Source: Bacteroidaceae bacterium
GTDB lineage: Bacteria > Bacteroidota > Bacteroidia > Bacteroidales > Bacteroidaceae
DNA: 64,000 bases
Assembly (NCBI GenBank): GCA_017631315.1
Contig: JAGBTN010000018.1
Coordinates: 31,941-95,940, forward strand
Direction: 5' to 3'
Under the pieces are notes generated by a model. The model was not told the origin of the DNA, did not search any database, and worked only from the letters and a program-made list of their open reading frames with translations. Made by a program: the position numbers and the translations under genes. Below, in pieces: positions 17,947 to 27,800 of the stretch. Position 1 is the first letter of the stretch. Each line of letters begins with the position of its first letter.

Positions 17947-19554
17947 ATGGAAAAGACTCTTCGCGACAGTGCCGGTATGCGCTGGACTGCATTGCTGCTT
18001 TTGGCACTTGCCATGTTCTGCAGCTACATCTTTATGGACATCCTTTCTCCCATCAAGGACTTGATGCAGGAGACACGTGGTTGGGACTCTACGGCTTTTG
18101 GCACAATGCAGGGTTCTGAGGTGTTCCTCAACGTTTTTGCTTTCTTCCTTATCTTTGCCGGCATTATTCTCGACAAGATGGGTGTTCGTTTTACGATGCT
18201 TCTCTCTACAGCGCTTATGCTTTTTGGTGCTTGCATCAAGTGGTATGCTGTGAGCGATGGCTTTGTTGGCAGTGGTCTGGAGGCTTGGTTTACAAACAAT
18301 TTGAACTACATACCTTTGTTTGAGGAGTTGGGTGTTTCGCCGTTTTATGAGGGCATGCCTGCTTCTGCAAAGTTTGCCACCACTGGTTTTATGATTTTCG
18401 GTTGCGGCTGTGAGATGGCTGGTATTACCGTTTCCCGCGGAATTGTTAAGTGGTTCAAGGGTCGTGAGATGGCTTTGGCTATGGGATCGGAGATGGCTTT
18501 GGCACGTCTTGGCGTGGCAACTTGTATGATTTTCTCACCTTTCTTTGCTCGTTTGGGCGGTCAGGTCAGCGTGTCTCGCTCGGTTGCTTTTGGCGTTGTT
18601 TTGATGTGTATTGCCCTAATCATGATGGTTGTTTATTTCTTTATGGACAGAAAACTCGATGCACAGACGGGTGAGGCGGAAGAGAAGGACGACCCATTCA
18701 AGATTAGCGACCTTGGTCAGATTCTTACTTCCAGTGGTTTCTGGCTTGTGGCCTTGCTTTGTGTTCTCTACTACAGTGCAATCTTCCCCTTCCAGAAATA
18801 TGCTGTGAACATGCTTCAGTGCAATCTTACTCTGGTGGCTCCCGATGCAGATTCGTTTTGGGCAAAGCCTGATGTCACCATTGTTCAGTATGTCATCATG
18901 CTTATTGTTGCAGCCGCAGGGTTTGCCAGCAACTTCCAGAAGAAGTCCAACATGAAGTATGGATTGCTTGGCCTTAGCATATTGTCACTCATTGCCTACT
19001 GCTATATGGGTTACATGCGACAGTCTGCTGAGAGTATTTTTGCTGTTTTCCCACTGTTGGCTGTGCTGATTACCCCGATTCTCGGTTCTTATGTCGACCA
19101 TAAGGGCAAGGCTGCTTCGATGCTTATTTTAGGTTCGTTGTTGCTCATCTTCTGCCACTTGACCTTTGCTTTCGTTTTGCCGTTGTTTAAGGATTCTGCA
19201 GTAGGCGGTACGGTCATTGCCTATGTTACCATTCTTGTGCTTGGCTCCAGCTTCTCGCTTGTGCCTGCGTCATTGTGGCCTTCTGTTCCCAAATTGGTTG
19301 ATGCCAAGGTGATAGGCTCGGCTTATGCGCTCATCTTCTGGATTCAGAACATTGGTCTCTGGCTTTTCCCGATGCTTATTGGCAAGGTGCTCGATGCTAC
19401 AAATCCCGGTGTTACTGACCCCACGAAGTTCAACTATACTGCTCCGCTCGTAATGTTAGCCTTTTTGGGTGTTGCAGCCTTGTTGCTTGGCTTCGTGCTG
19501 AAGGTTGTTGACAGAAAGAAGGGACTCGGTCTTGAGGAGCCGAATATCAAGTAA
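17947..19554 (+). CDS. MFS transporter, MFSD1-like (putative dipeptide transporter)
   Basis: 535-residue, ~12-TM major facilitator. The segment after TM4 (IVKWFKGREMALAMGSEMALARLG) closely resembles the SWFKGKELNLVFGLQLSMARIG stretch I recall from eukaryotic MFSD1, a lysosomal dipeptide transporter. A hydrophilic insertion with aromatic residues lies at ~95-140, and a charged linker between the halves at ~235-255. It starts 48 nt after the S9 peptidase. The dipeptide substrate is an inference from homology pattern and neighbourhood; other small-molecule substrates remain possible. Repeat array B lies 52 bp past the stop. Confidence 0.85.
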   Translation: MEKTLRDSAGMRWTALLLLALAMFCSYIFMDILSPIKDLMQETRGWDSTAFGTMQGSEVFLNVFAFFLIFAGIILDKMGVRFTMLLSTALMLFGACIKWYAVSDGFVGSGLEAWFTNNLNYIPLFEELGVSPFYEGMPASAKFATTGFMIFGCGCEMAGITVSRGIVKWFKGREMALAMGSEMALARLGVATCMIFSPFFARLGGQVSVSRSVAFGVVLMCIALIMMVVYFFMDRKLDAQTGEAEEKDDPFKISDLGQILTSSGFWLVALLCVLYYSAIFPFQKYAVNMLQCNLTLVAPDADSFWAKPDVTIVQYVIMLIVAAAGFASNFQKKSNMKYGLLGLSILSLIAYCYMGYMRQSAESIFAVFPLLAVLITPILGSYVDHKGKAASMLILGSLLLIFCHLTFAFVLPLFKDSAVGGTVIAYVTILVLGSSFSLVPASLWPSVPKLVDAKVIGSAYALIFWIQNIGLWLFPMLIGKVLDATNPGVTDPTKFNYTAPLVMLAFLGVAALLLGFVLKVVDRKKGLGLEEPNIK

Positions 19555-19605
19555 AATACTCCATACTATATGTCGCTGATAATTAGGCGACGTATTGTGC
19601 ATAAA

Positions 19606-19693
19606 AAGTTCACACGTTAAAATGCCAAACTTAACGTGTGAACTTTGCCATTTTAACGTGTATAGTTTGGCAACTTCACCGTAGTAATTAAAT
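19606..19693. repeat. Intergenic array B of 22-bp palindromic repeats (class 1)
   Basis: Four units starting at 19606, 19628, 19650 and 19672. The first two form a perfect 15-bp inverted repeat, AAGTTCACACGTTAA (19606-19620) with TTAACGTGTGAACTT (19631-19645). The array ends about 10 nt before the GH92 start. Confidence 0.85.
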
Positions 19694-19702
19694 AACGAAC
19701 TT

Positions 19703-21994
19703 ATGGGCAGCCGATATTTTTCTTTTTTCTTTGTTCTCTTGTCGAGTTTTTTGTTCGTTGAGGCAGCCTGCCAATCGGATTTAGTTCAGTATGTAAATAC
19801 TCTGCAAGGCACTCATTCGAACTTTGGTCTTTCACACGGCAACACCTTCCCTGCAACGGCTATGCCGTATGGTCAGCACATGTGGACGCCTCAGACGGGA
19901 CCCAACGGCGAGGGATTTAAGTATCTTTATGAGTCCGACAAAATCAGAGGATTCGGTCAGAGCCACCAGCCTTCGCCCTGGGTTAGCGACTATGCTGTCT
20001 ATACTTTCTTTCCAGAAACGGGCACGCTGGAAGTTGATCCCGATAAGCGAGGCGCAAGCTTCTGCCATTGTAACGAAGTCGGGCAGCCCCATTACTATAG
20101 TGTAACCTTCGATAACGGCATTCAGACAGAGATGGCGCCTACAGAGAGAGGTGTTCACTTGCGTTTCTCTTATCCCAAGAAGGACGATGCCTATTTGGTT
20201 ATTGACGGCTATACAGATCAGTCAGAAATCCATGTAAATCCTGAGAAGAGGCAGGTTACGGGATGGGTTAACAATCATCGTTTCGTCAATCACAGCGAGA
20301 ACTTCCGCTGCTATTTCGTCGTTCAGTTCGACCAGCCAATACTCGATTATGGCATTTGGGAAGGGGAGCAGAAGCAAACGTTTCCGCAAGAGAAGGACGG
20401 CAAGGGCAAGCGTTATGGCTGTTACCTCAAGTTCCGTCCGGGCAGTAAGGTGCAGGCAAGAGCTGCAAGTAGCTATATTTCCGAAGAACAGGCCTGGCAG
20501 AACTGGCAATCGGAACTTGGCGCGGACCGAAAGTTGGAACAGACAAAGGCACGTGGCTTCAAGACGTGGAATGCTCTGCTCAACCGTATAAAGGTCGAAG
20601 GGGGCACTGAAGAACAGATGCGAACCTTTTACAGTTGCCTCTTTCGCGCGAACCTTTTCTCCCGCAAGTTCTATGAAATCAGGTCGGACGGCACGCCTTA
20701 TTACTATAGTCCTTACGACGGAAAGATTTACGACGGCTATATGCTGACTGACAACGGCTTTTGGGATACCTTCCGAAGTCAGTTCCCTTTGACCAACATT
20801 CTGCATCCTACGCAGCAAGGTCATTACATGCAAGCCCTTCTCGATGCGCAAAAGCAGTTCGGATGGTTGCCTGCATGGTCTTGCCCAGGCGAGACCGGAG
20901 GCATGTGTGGCAACCATAGTATCTCGCTTTTAGCTGATGCTTGGGCAAAAGGCATACATTCTTTCGACCCAGATTCTGCATTGGCTGCATATGCTCACGA
21001 GGCTATGAACAAAGGCCCATTAGGTGGTGCGAACGGAAGAGCAGGTTGGAAAGAGTACTGGCAACTGGGTTATGTCACCTTCCCTGAGTCGCATGGAAGT
21101 GTTACTCAAACACTCGAATATGCCTACGACGACTGGTGCGCTTGGAAACTTGCCCGCTCGTGTGGCAATACATTTTACGAGAAGATATTCGAAAGAGTGC
21201 TTCGCAACTACCTGAACCTTTGGGACCCTGAGACGAAATTCTTCAGAGGAAGAGGTAAGGACGGCAGGTGGAGCATGGAGCCTTTCGACCCTCTTGTGTG
21301 GGGCGGACCGTACACCGAAGGCAATGCATGGCATTATATATGGAGCGTTTTCCACGATGTTCAGGGTCTTATCGACCTCTTTGGCAGTGACGAAGCCTTT
21401 GTGGAGAAGATGGACAGCGTCTTTTCGCAACCCAGCACAATTAAGCCCGGATGGTATGGCGGCAAGATTCACGAGATGACGGAGATGGAGATCGCGGGTA
21501 TGGGACAGTATGCTCACGGCAATCAACCCATTCAACATATGCCATATCTCTACAGTTATGCGGGTCAGCCATGGAAGACGCAGTACTGGGTTCGCCAGAT
21601 AATGGAGCGGTTCTATAACAGTACGCCCGATGGTTTCCCTGGTGATGAGGACCAAGGTGGCATGTCGTCGTGGTATGTTCTCTCTGCGTTAGGCCTTTAT
21701 GCAGTTACGCCTGGAACAGACCAATATGTGCTCGGAAGTCCCATCTTCCGTAAGGCAACCATCACAATGGAAGACGGAAAGCAGTTCGTTATTGAGGCAA
21801 AGGACAATTCGAAACAGAATGTCTATGTCGCCGAACGCAGCCTGAACGGTCAGTCTATTACACGCAACTATATCACCTACAAGGAACTGGTTTCTGGTGG
21901 AACACTCTCTTTACAGATGTCTGACAAGCCGAACAAGCAATTGGGAACAGCCAAGAAGGATGCTCCGTACAGTTTGACTTCCGATGGTTACTAA
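19703..21994 (+). CDS. GH92 alpha-mannosidase-family glycosidase 1
   Basis: 763-residue secreted GH92 enzyme (Ca2+-dependent exo-alpha-mannosidase family). The signal peptide ends near VEAACQS. An N-terminal beta-sandwich (~25-250) is followed by an (alpha/alpha)6 barrel. Putative acid Glu in TEGNAWHY and base Asp pair in GDEDQGGMS are 109 and 111 residues apart, the spacing I recall between Glu533 and Asp642/644 of the characterised enzyme BT3990. The common GNEP motif reads GNQP here, which may alter linkage preference (inference). It targets alpha-mannosides of host or yeast glycans in the periplasm or at the surface. No SusCD pair is adjacent, so it is not in a classical utilisation locus. 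Confidence 0.92.
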   Translation: MGSRYFSFFFVLLSSFLFVEAACQSDLVQYVNTLQGTHSNFGLSHGNTFPATAMPYGQHMWTPQTGPNGEGFKYLYESDKIRGFGQSHQPSPWVSDYAVYTFFPETGTLEVDPDKRGASFCHCNEVGQPHYYSVTFDNGIQTEMAPTERGVHLRFSYPKKDDAYLVIDGYTDQSEIHVNPEKRQVTGWVNNHRFVNHSENFRCYFVVQFDQPILDYGIWEGEQKQTFPQEKDGKGKRYGCYLKFRPGSKVQARAASSYISEEQAWQNWQSELGADRKLEQTKARGFKTWNALLNRIKVEGGTEEQMRTFYSCLFRANLFSRKFYEIRSDGTPYYYSPYDGKIYDGYMLTDNGFWDTFRSQFPLTNILHPTQQGHYMQALLDAQKQFGWLPAWSCPGETGGMCGNHSISLLADAWAKGIHSFDPDSALAAYAHEAMNKGPLGGANGRAGWKEYWQLGYVTFPESHGSVTQTLEYAYDDWCAWKLARSCGNTFYEKIFERVLRNYLNLWDPETKFFRGRGKDGRWSMEPFDPLVWGGPYTEGNAWHYIWSVFHDVQGLIDLFGSDEAFVEKMDSVFSQPSTIKPGWYGGKIHEMTEMEIAGMGQYAHGNQPIQHMPYLYSYAGQPWKTQYWVRQIMERFYNSTPDGFPGDEDQGGMSSWYVLSALGLYAVTPGTDQYVLGSPIFRKATITMEDGKQFVIEAKDNSKQNVYVAERSLNGQSITRNYITYKELVSGGTLSLQMSDKPNKQLGTAKKDAPYSLTSDGY

Positions 21995-22005
21995 AGTAGT
22001 CTGCA

Positions 22006-22093
22006 AACTTCTCCTGTGAAGTTCGTCAACTTCTGCAGTGAAGTTTGCCAACATCACTGCAGAAATTCGTCAACATCACTGCAGGGTATTTTA
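22006..22093. repeat. Array C of 22-bp palindromic repeats (class 1), overlapping a gene end
   Basis: Four units starting at 22006, 22028, 22050 and 22072. The first two carry AACTTC..GTGAAGTT cores; the last two share AACATCACTGCAG. The acyltransferase stop codon (22054-22056) lies inside unit 3, so units 3-4 encode the last residues of that protein. Confidence 0.85.
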
Positions 22094-23079
22094 ATCAAAT
22101 CTTTTTGAGCCGTAAACCAAGGCAGGTACTTCTTCAAGAACCAGCAGCATAGAATAGATGTGCCGACGGTGAACGTAAAGAAGATGAGGCTTTCTGTCAA
22201 ACCAGTCTGCTGGTACATCGCTGGCAGGAAATGCTTTGCTGCAACGAGGAGTGTTATGATGACCTGATGCGTGCAAAGCATGATGATGGAGTAGCGGCCC
22301 ACATAAGAGATGATGGGCAACCGGCGAATAATGCTGCTTAAGAGTAGTATAGCCACTGACCCTGCCAATCCGGAGACGTAAAGAAGAGGCAGAGGACTGC
22401 TGTAGGTGTTGCTGTAAAAGTAATTGTCGCCCATGTACAGGTAATGTATCATTGCAAACAAAAGCACGGATATGCTCAGGGCCCAGCCCCACTTGAAGTT
22501 CTTACCCAACAGATGCAACTTTTTGTTCATGAAATAACCCGACCAGAAGAGTGGCATACAAGTCAATGCCGTCCCAAAGTTCAAGTGCCAGTTCCCGACA
22601 TGATAGCCGATTAAACCAACGCCGAACATGCAGATGCCCAATAGAATCTCTCTGCCGACAGACATGCGTAAGAGTTGGTGCGTAGCATAGTATGCCACAG
22701 CAAAGATGATATTCATGAAGAAAAGGCAACGCAGGAACCACAAAGGTCCCCATATTCCGGCAATGTTTACTCCCGTCGAAGCAAAATCTGTGTAGTTCTG
22801 AACCAACCAGGTTATCGCTCTGAATAACAGAATAAAGAAAAGATAAGGGACAAGAATTTTGTTCGTCTTACGTATGAGAAACTCCCAAAGACCACCAGGA
22901 TAGTCTTTGAAGAACAGCCCGGAAAGAATGAAATAGAGCGGCATACGCATCTGGTCGAAGACTTCATTCAGTGGATAGTTGCCACTCCAAAAGTAACCTT
23001 CGTTGGCAACATGGTCCAAAACAACAAGTAGAATGCAGATGCCCTTTGCAAGGTCGATATACCCGATGCGTTCCTTCAT
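22054..23079 (-). CDS. Acyltransferase family 3 membrane protein
   Basis: 341-residue polytopic membrane protein of the acyltransferase-3 (PF01757-type) family, which O-acylates surface sugars and other envelope molecules. Seen: the opening RIGYIDLAKGICILLVVLDHV with the conserved His, the early Arg/Pro-rich loop MRMPLYFILSGLFF, and about ten hydrophobic segments. The substrate is unknown. The C-terminal CSDVDEFLQ is translated from repeat array C, suggesting the repeat invaded or replaced the original 3' end. The start is 12 nt downstream of ispF, so they are cotranscribed. Confidence 0.85.
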   Translation of the reverse strand: MKERIGYIDLAKGICILLVVLDHVANEGYFWSGNYPLNEVFDQMRMPLYFILSGLFFKDYPGGLWEFLIRKTNKILVPYLFFILLFRAITWLVQNYTDFASTGVNIAGIWGPLWFLRCLFFMNIIFAVAYYATHQLLRMSVGREILLGICMFGVGLIGYHVGNWHLNFGTALTCMPLFWSGYFMNKKLHLLGKNFKWGWALSISVLLFAMIHYLYMGDNYFYSNTYSSPLPLLYVSGLAGSVAILLLSSIIRRLPIISYVGRYSIIMLCTHQVIITLLVAAKHFLPAMYQQTGLTESLIFFTFTVGTSILCCWFLKKYLPWFTAQKDLIKIPCSDVDEFLQ

Positions 23080-23091
23080 GAATAGGATTGC

Positions 23092-23571
23092 TTACGCATG
23101 ACGCTCGATGAGGACTGTGGCGTATGCCGAAATGCCTTCTTCGCGGCCGGTAAAACCAAGTTTCTCGGTAGTTGTAGCCTTAATGGAAATGTCGTCGATG
23201 TCAATACCCATCACTTCTGCCAAACATGCTTGCATTTCGGGAATATGTGCCTTCAACTTCGGACGCTCGGCACAAATGGTGGCATCGATGTTGCCTACCG
23301 TATAGCCTTTGGTTGCAATCAGTTCGATTGTCTTGCCGAGTAGAATCTTACTGTCTATGTTGTGAAAGTCGTTACTGTTGTCGGGGAAGTGGTAACCAAT
23401 GTCGCGCATATTGGCTGCACCCAGCAAGGCATCGCAGATGGCATGAATGAGAACATCTGCATCACTGTGTCCGAGTAAGCCCAGCGAGTGCTCAAGGCGA
23501 ATGCCACCCAACCACAATTCACGTCCTTCAACTAACTGATGGACATCAAAACCAAAGCCAACCCGTATCAT
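23092..23571 (-). CDS. ispF: 2-C-methyl-D-erythritol 2,4-cyclodiphosphate synthase
   Basis: 159-residue MEP-pathway enzyme that cyclises CDP-methylerythritol 2-phosphate to MEcPP for isoprenoid synthesis; a cytoplasmic homotrimer. Zinc ligands are visible in GFDVHQL (Asp and His, ~8-12) and GLLGHSDADVL (His ~43); the C-terminal TTEKLGFTGREEGI segment forms the nucleotide-binding and active-site loop. Full length. It lies between porV and the acyltransferase on the same strand. Confidence 0.96.
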   Translation of the reverse strand: MIRVGFGFDVHQLVEGRELWLGGIRLEHSLGLLGHSDADVLIHAICDALLGAANMRDIGYHFPDNSNDFHNIDSKILLGKTIELIATKGYTVGNIDATICAERPKLKAHIPEMQACLAEVMGIDIDDISIKATTTEKLGFTGREEGISAYATVLIERHA

Positions 23572-23686
23572 TTTATTTACGATTTTATGATTAACGATTT
23601 ACTATTTATTGCTTTTGCAGATTTCGTCATTGCTTCCTGTAAATAACTCAAAAGTAAATAGTAAATGGCTAAATGGTAAATGTATT

Positions 23687-24862
23687 TTATCTTCTTCTCA
23701 TCTTACCGAAGAGGTCGCGCATGCCGTCCAGGTCGAAACCGAGTGAGAAACGCATGGTCTGGTCCAGAGGATTGGTCTGTGCCGTTGAGAAGACATAGGC
23801 AGCATCGACCGAGAAAACACTCATGTGGAAGCCTGCACCGACAGTGAAGTACTTGCGGTTACCCTTGTTTTCTGCTTCGTGGTGATAACCGGCACGTAGC
23901 ATAAAACGGTCGTTGTAGGTATATTCGCAACCAAGACTCCATTGAATCTCCTGCATCTCTTCCTTGAAACCACCTGGTGCATCACCGAAGCTCTTGAAGA
24001 TACCGGCAATGGAAGATACATCATAGTAGTCCTTCTCCACACGAGCTGTATATTCTTCTTCTGCCTCGCCCTCATCTTGTTTGGGGTAGGTAGGCACGAG
24101 AAGTTTGTTTATATCTCCGGCAATGCTGAATTTGTTATACTCGTTGAATGGGATTGTCAAGTTCATACCGATACGTAGGTTTGTTGGTATGAACTCGGAG
24201 TAATCACTACCACCGTATGAAATCTTCGAGCCGATGTTGCTAAGATTGATACCCCAACCAAAACTGCACTCGCGGTTGCCAGCCATGAAGTAGCCCAAAC
24301 GGTAGAGGGCAATGTCGGCAGAAAATGCCTTGCCGGCACTGCTTTCGGCAGTGTAGTCGTATTTGATGTCGGAAAGTATGAAGCGCAGATTGACAGCCAT
24401 TGAGAAATTCTCACTCAACATACGGCTATAACCGGCATCGATCGCCATCTCGTAAGGCTTGATAGTCATGTCTTCCATGTCAGAAAGATAAACTTCACCA
24501 AGGCTGAAGTAGCGCAAAGAGGCGTGTACGGCACTGTAGTCACCAATACGGTAGAAGCCGGTCAGGTTTGCCAGATTGATGTCGCTTACCAGTTTGCGAA
24601 GCCATGGCGTATAGCTGATGCCAACACCTGCACGGGCAATGTTGAAAGGATATTTTGCAGGGTTCCAATACTGTGAATAGATGTCGGCTTCTGTTGCTGC
24701 ACCAATATCGCCCATGGAGCCGCCTCTTGCATCAGGTGCAATGGCTAATGAGGTGACACTTGTGTTCACAGGGTTGAACATATTTTGCTTGTCCTGTGCC
24801 AGGACTGTTCCTGCGCTGCATACAACAAGTAGCAGGATAAGAATGATTCTGTGTGCTTTCAT
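23687..24862 (-). CDS. porV: Type IX secretion outer-membrane protein PorV
   Basis: 391-residue FadL-like outer-membrane barrel. PorV acts as a shuttle that receives T9SS substrates from the translocon and presents them to the sortase PorU. It has a signal peptide (MKAHRIILILLLVVCSAGTVLA), then the family's start VTSLAIAPDARGGSMGDIGAATEADIYSQYWNPAKYPF; the remainder is aromatic-rich beta strands. Start chosen at ATG 24862; the frame is open to a TTG at 24883 but that would prefix the signal peptide with polar residues. porU lies 26 nt upstream, the same order as in other Bacteroidetes. Confidence 0.93.
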   Translation of the reverse strand: MKAHRIILILLLVVCSAGTVLAQDKQNMFNPVNTSVTSLAIAPDARGGSMGDIGAATEADIYSQYWNPAKYPFNIARAGVGISYTPWLRKLVSDINLANLTGFYRIGDYSAVHASLRYFSLGEVYLSDMEDMTIKPYEMAIDAGYSRMLSENFSMAVNLRFILSDIKYDYTAESSAGKAFSADIALYRLGYFMAGNRECSFGWGINLSNIGSKISYGGSDYSEFIPTNLRIGMNLTIPFNEYNKFSIAGDINKLLVPTYPKQDEGEAEEEYTARVEKDYYDVSSIAGIFKSFGDAPGGFKEEMQEIQWSLGCEYTYNDRFMLRAGYHHEAENKGNRKYFTVGAGFHMSVFSVDAAYVFSTAQTNPLDQTMRFSLGFDLDGMRDLFGKMRRR

Positions 24863-24888
24863 AACTCTATTATAACTACGCAAGAGCC

Positions 24889-27800
24889 TTATTTATTGTT
24901 TAATACCACAATTTTTTGTGCCTTTGTGGTCCATTTGCTATCTCCACACCTTACACTGCATCGGTAAAGGTAGATTCCTGTACCAACCCTTGAGCCGGCT
25001 CCGTTTGTTAAATTCCATGCAACGCTGTAAACACCGCTTGGTTCGCTTGCTTTTTCTTCGTGCATCCATATGCGACGGCCGGAGAAATCGAAGACCTCTA
25101 CAATGAAGTCGCATTCACTGCCGGGAAGGTCGTAACTAATCATGAAGTTTGTTCCGGTTGTTGCTGGATTTTGGCTTGCCACCATGTGCAGGATGTCTGT
25201 CGCCATGGTGTTGTCAACAACGAAGTCGAGTTGTATCTGGCTTGTGTTGTTCAGTACGTCCCATGCACGGAATGTAAGACTATGTGCGCCATTCGTGAGT
25301 GTAGGAATGTTATAGGCAACTGTTCCTTTTGTGAAGTCGCCAAATTCGTTTGAGTAGTATTCGTTGATATTATATGTGAGGTCGCTTCTGCCATCGATGC
25401 AAAGTGAGAGGTCGTGGCCAATGCCGTTGCCGCTGGAGCTGATGCCGCTAGCATCAGAGAGTTGTGCCACGAAGAGTGGTGTGGCATTCACTGTGCCACC
25501 ATTCTGGAACTCTTCGTTGTTGAGGTAAGCATATATCTGTGGGCCGTCTTTGTCGAAGTCAGTGTTGTCCACAATGCCACCAAGGGGAATGTCTTCGTTG
25601 TGTCCGTTTGCTTCGATGTTTCCTGCATCGTTGATGGCATAGAAAACAAAGCGTCCTTCTTGATTGCTGAAGTTGATGTCAATGGGGATGATAAACTCCT
25701 TGCTGAACAAACCTGCTCGAACACTGTCTTGCGATTCGTGTAACAGAATGTTCTGCTCTGTAAAGACAAATGGTTCAACGTCTTCTCCTGCATTGTTGAG
25801 GCAGACGATATTCTCCTTGCTGTCAAACATACGTGTCTGGATTATGCCATTGAAGTCCGTCATTGTCGTGCCGTCTTCGCGTTCTATATGTCCGGACATC
25901 CTTACGCGTTCGCCTGCCTTTAGGGGGATGGAATTGCCATTCACGTCGTGGTCGTTTATTTTGTCCACAACAATCTTTTGTGTGGGATTGCCTATGGTGA
26001 GAGCCGGGTCGCCAAGCAGAGCGTATTGTAACTTGTTCTCAGTGTATCCCGATTCTTTATTATCGCTGATGATGCTGTTCTTTGCCAATCGTATTGCATC
26101 GCCTATGCGGTTGCGTTCGTTGCTCTTGCCTGTTCTGCGCGAGAAGAGGTATTGCATGAAGTATCGATTCATGTGATAGTTCTGGCTGGCAAAAACGGTA
26201 CGGGCAGTGCCATAGAATGCCAAGGCACCTCCGTTGGGATTGAGAACTGCACTCTCGCCGATATTCTCGGTGTTCGAATCGAAAGGCATTACGTCGCAAG
26301 CGCATGTTACCCACAGAGGTAACTGGGTGCATTTGTTTTCTTCAAAATCACCGCGTAGCAATACATTCTCGTGGCTGAAAGCGTGTGTGCCGGCATGTCC
26401 GGTATAGTTCATGACGAGTGCACCTTCGCTCATTTGCTTCTTTATTTGTTTTGTAGCTTCGGGGAAGGTGTTGCTGTTTGGAGAACTAACTCGGGTGTAT
26501 GCATCCCACATGATTTTGTGTACTTCGATGTCAGGATAGAGTGAGATGGTATTCTCGGCCACATTGTTGGCATACCTCATGTGGCTGTTTTTGTCTCCGT
26601 CATCGCCAAGGAAGTAAACAAGGTTTTTCCATGAGCCAGCATTTTTGTTGCTCATATATGTGATGGTCTTGTCCACCATGATTTTAGCATCTGCAGGGCG
26701 AGTGACGGGGAATCGGCCAATGCCTATGTCGCTTTTCTCACGTTTGATTTCATAACCTTCGTTGTCATCGAGTAAGCCGAAGTAGTCTTCCATGACGAAA
26801 CTTTTTGTGTCGCTGAAGCTGTTTTCGCTTTCGTAGCAGAGAAGATAGTCATCGGGATTTTTGTTTATCCATGCACCAGAAAGCATTCGGTTGTCCCATG
26901 CGCAGTCTCCCATGAGCAGAAGGTAGCGTGGAGCAACGTCAGGGTTCTTGGCCTTGTCGTAAAGCATCTTCATGAAGAGACGGTAGGCTGTAGGGTCTGG
27001 TGTGCCACTGGAGAATTCGTTGTATACTTGGTCGGCACGGACGATGCCTACTCGCAAACCGTCGTATTGCAGGTGTGCGTCTGCCAGGCGTTGTGCTTCG
27101 GAGAGTAATTTGCCGCTGGTGGGGATGATGATAACCATGTCGAGGCTGTCGATGGCGTGCAGGTTTTGGTTCTCGACATTGCCTTCGATGGTTGGTTCCG
27201 GGAAAGTCGCAGAAGGATTGAATGCTACAAAGTGCTGTGTGCCATCGTCAACGCAAATGCGGTAATGACCTCCATGCTGTGTGCCTTCCACGAGGGCATC
27301 TTTTTGACCAACTTTTCCTGTGCGGATAACCTTTACGTTTGAACCTTCAATGTTGAATGCTGTGACAGCCTTTTCGGTAGAACGAAAGTCAATGTAGTTG
27401 GTTGTCGTTATGCTGAGTTTGCGGTCATAGCTATATGCGAGATAGTCTAATCGTGCTCTCTTCCCAACTTCGGAGCGGATGTGCACGTTGAGATTAGCTG
27501 GTGTCCCTCCTTCAAACAGAGTGTCAAGTTCATAGACTCGTTTCGCTTCAGTGGCTTTGGCATATTCGTCACTATTCGCTGCAACGGTAAATGCAAATGG
27601 AACAGTATCATTCAGACTGATATTGACTCTGTTTGATGTGGAGCCGGATGCGGTAAAGACCACAGTCAGTTGCCCGTTTCCAACGGGGTCAATGGCAGAG
27701 AGCTTGTAACTGTGTGAATTGTTTTTTGCATAGTCATCACCGTCGAAAAGATGACGTCCGATGGAGTACCATGCTTCCTTGTCTTTCTCGTATAGGGTGT

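Noticed and set aside
23580-23686. Repeated GTAAATAGTAAATGG-type words between porV and ispF
   Set aside because: Low-complexity AT-rich spacer, also seen near 17920-17945; no structure or period that I can support.
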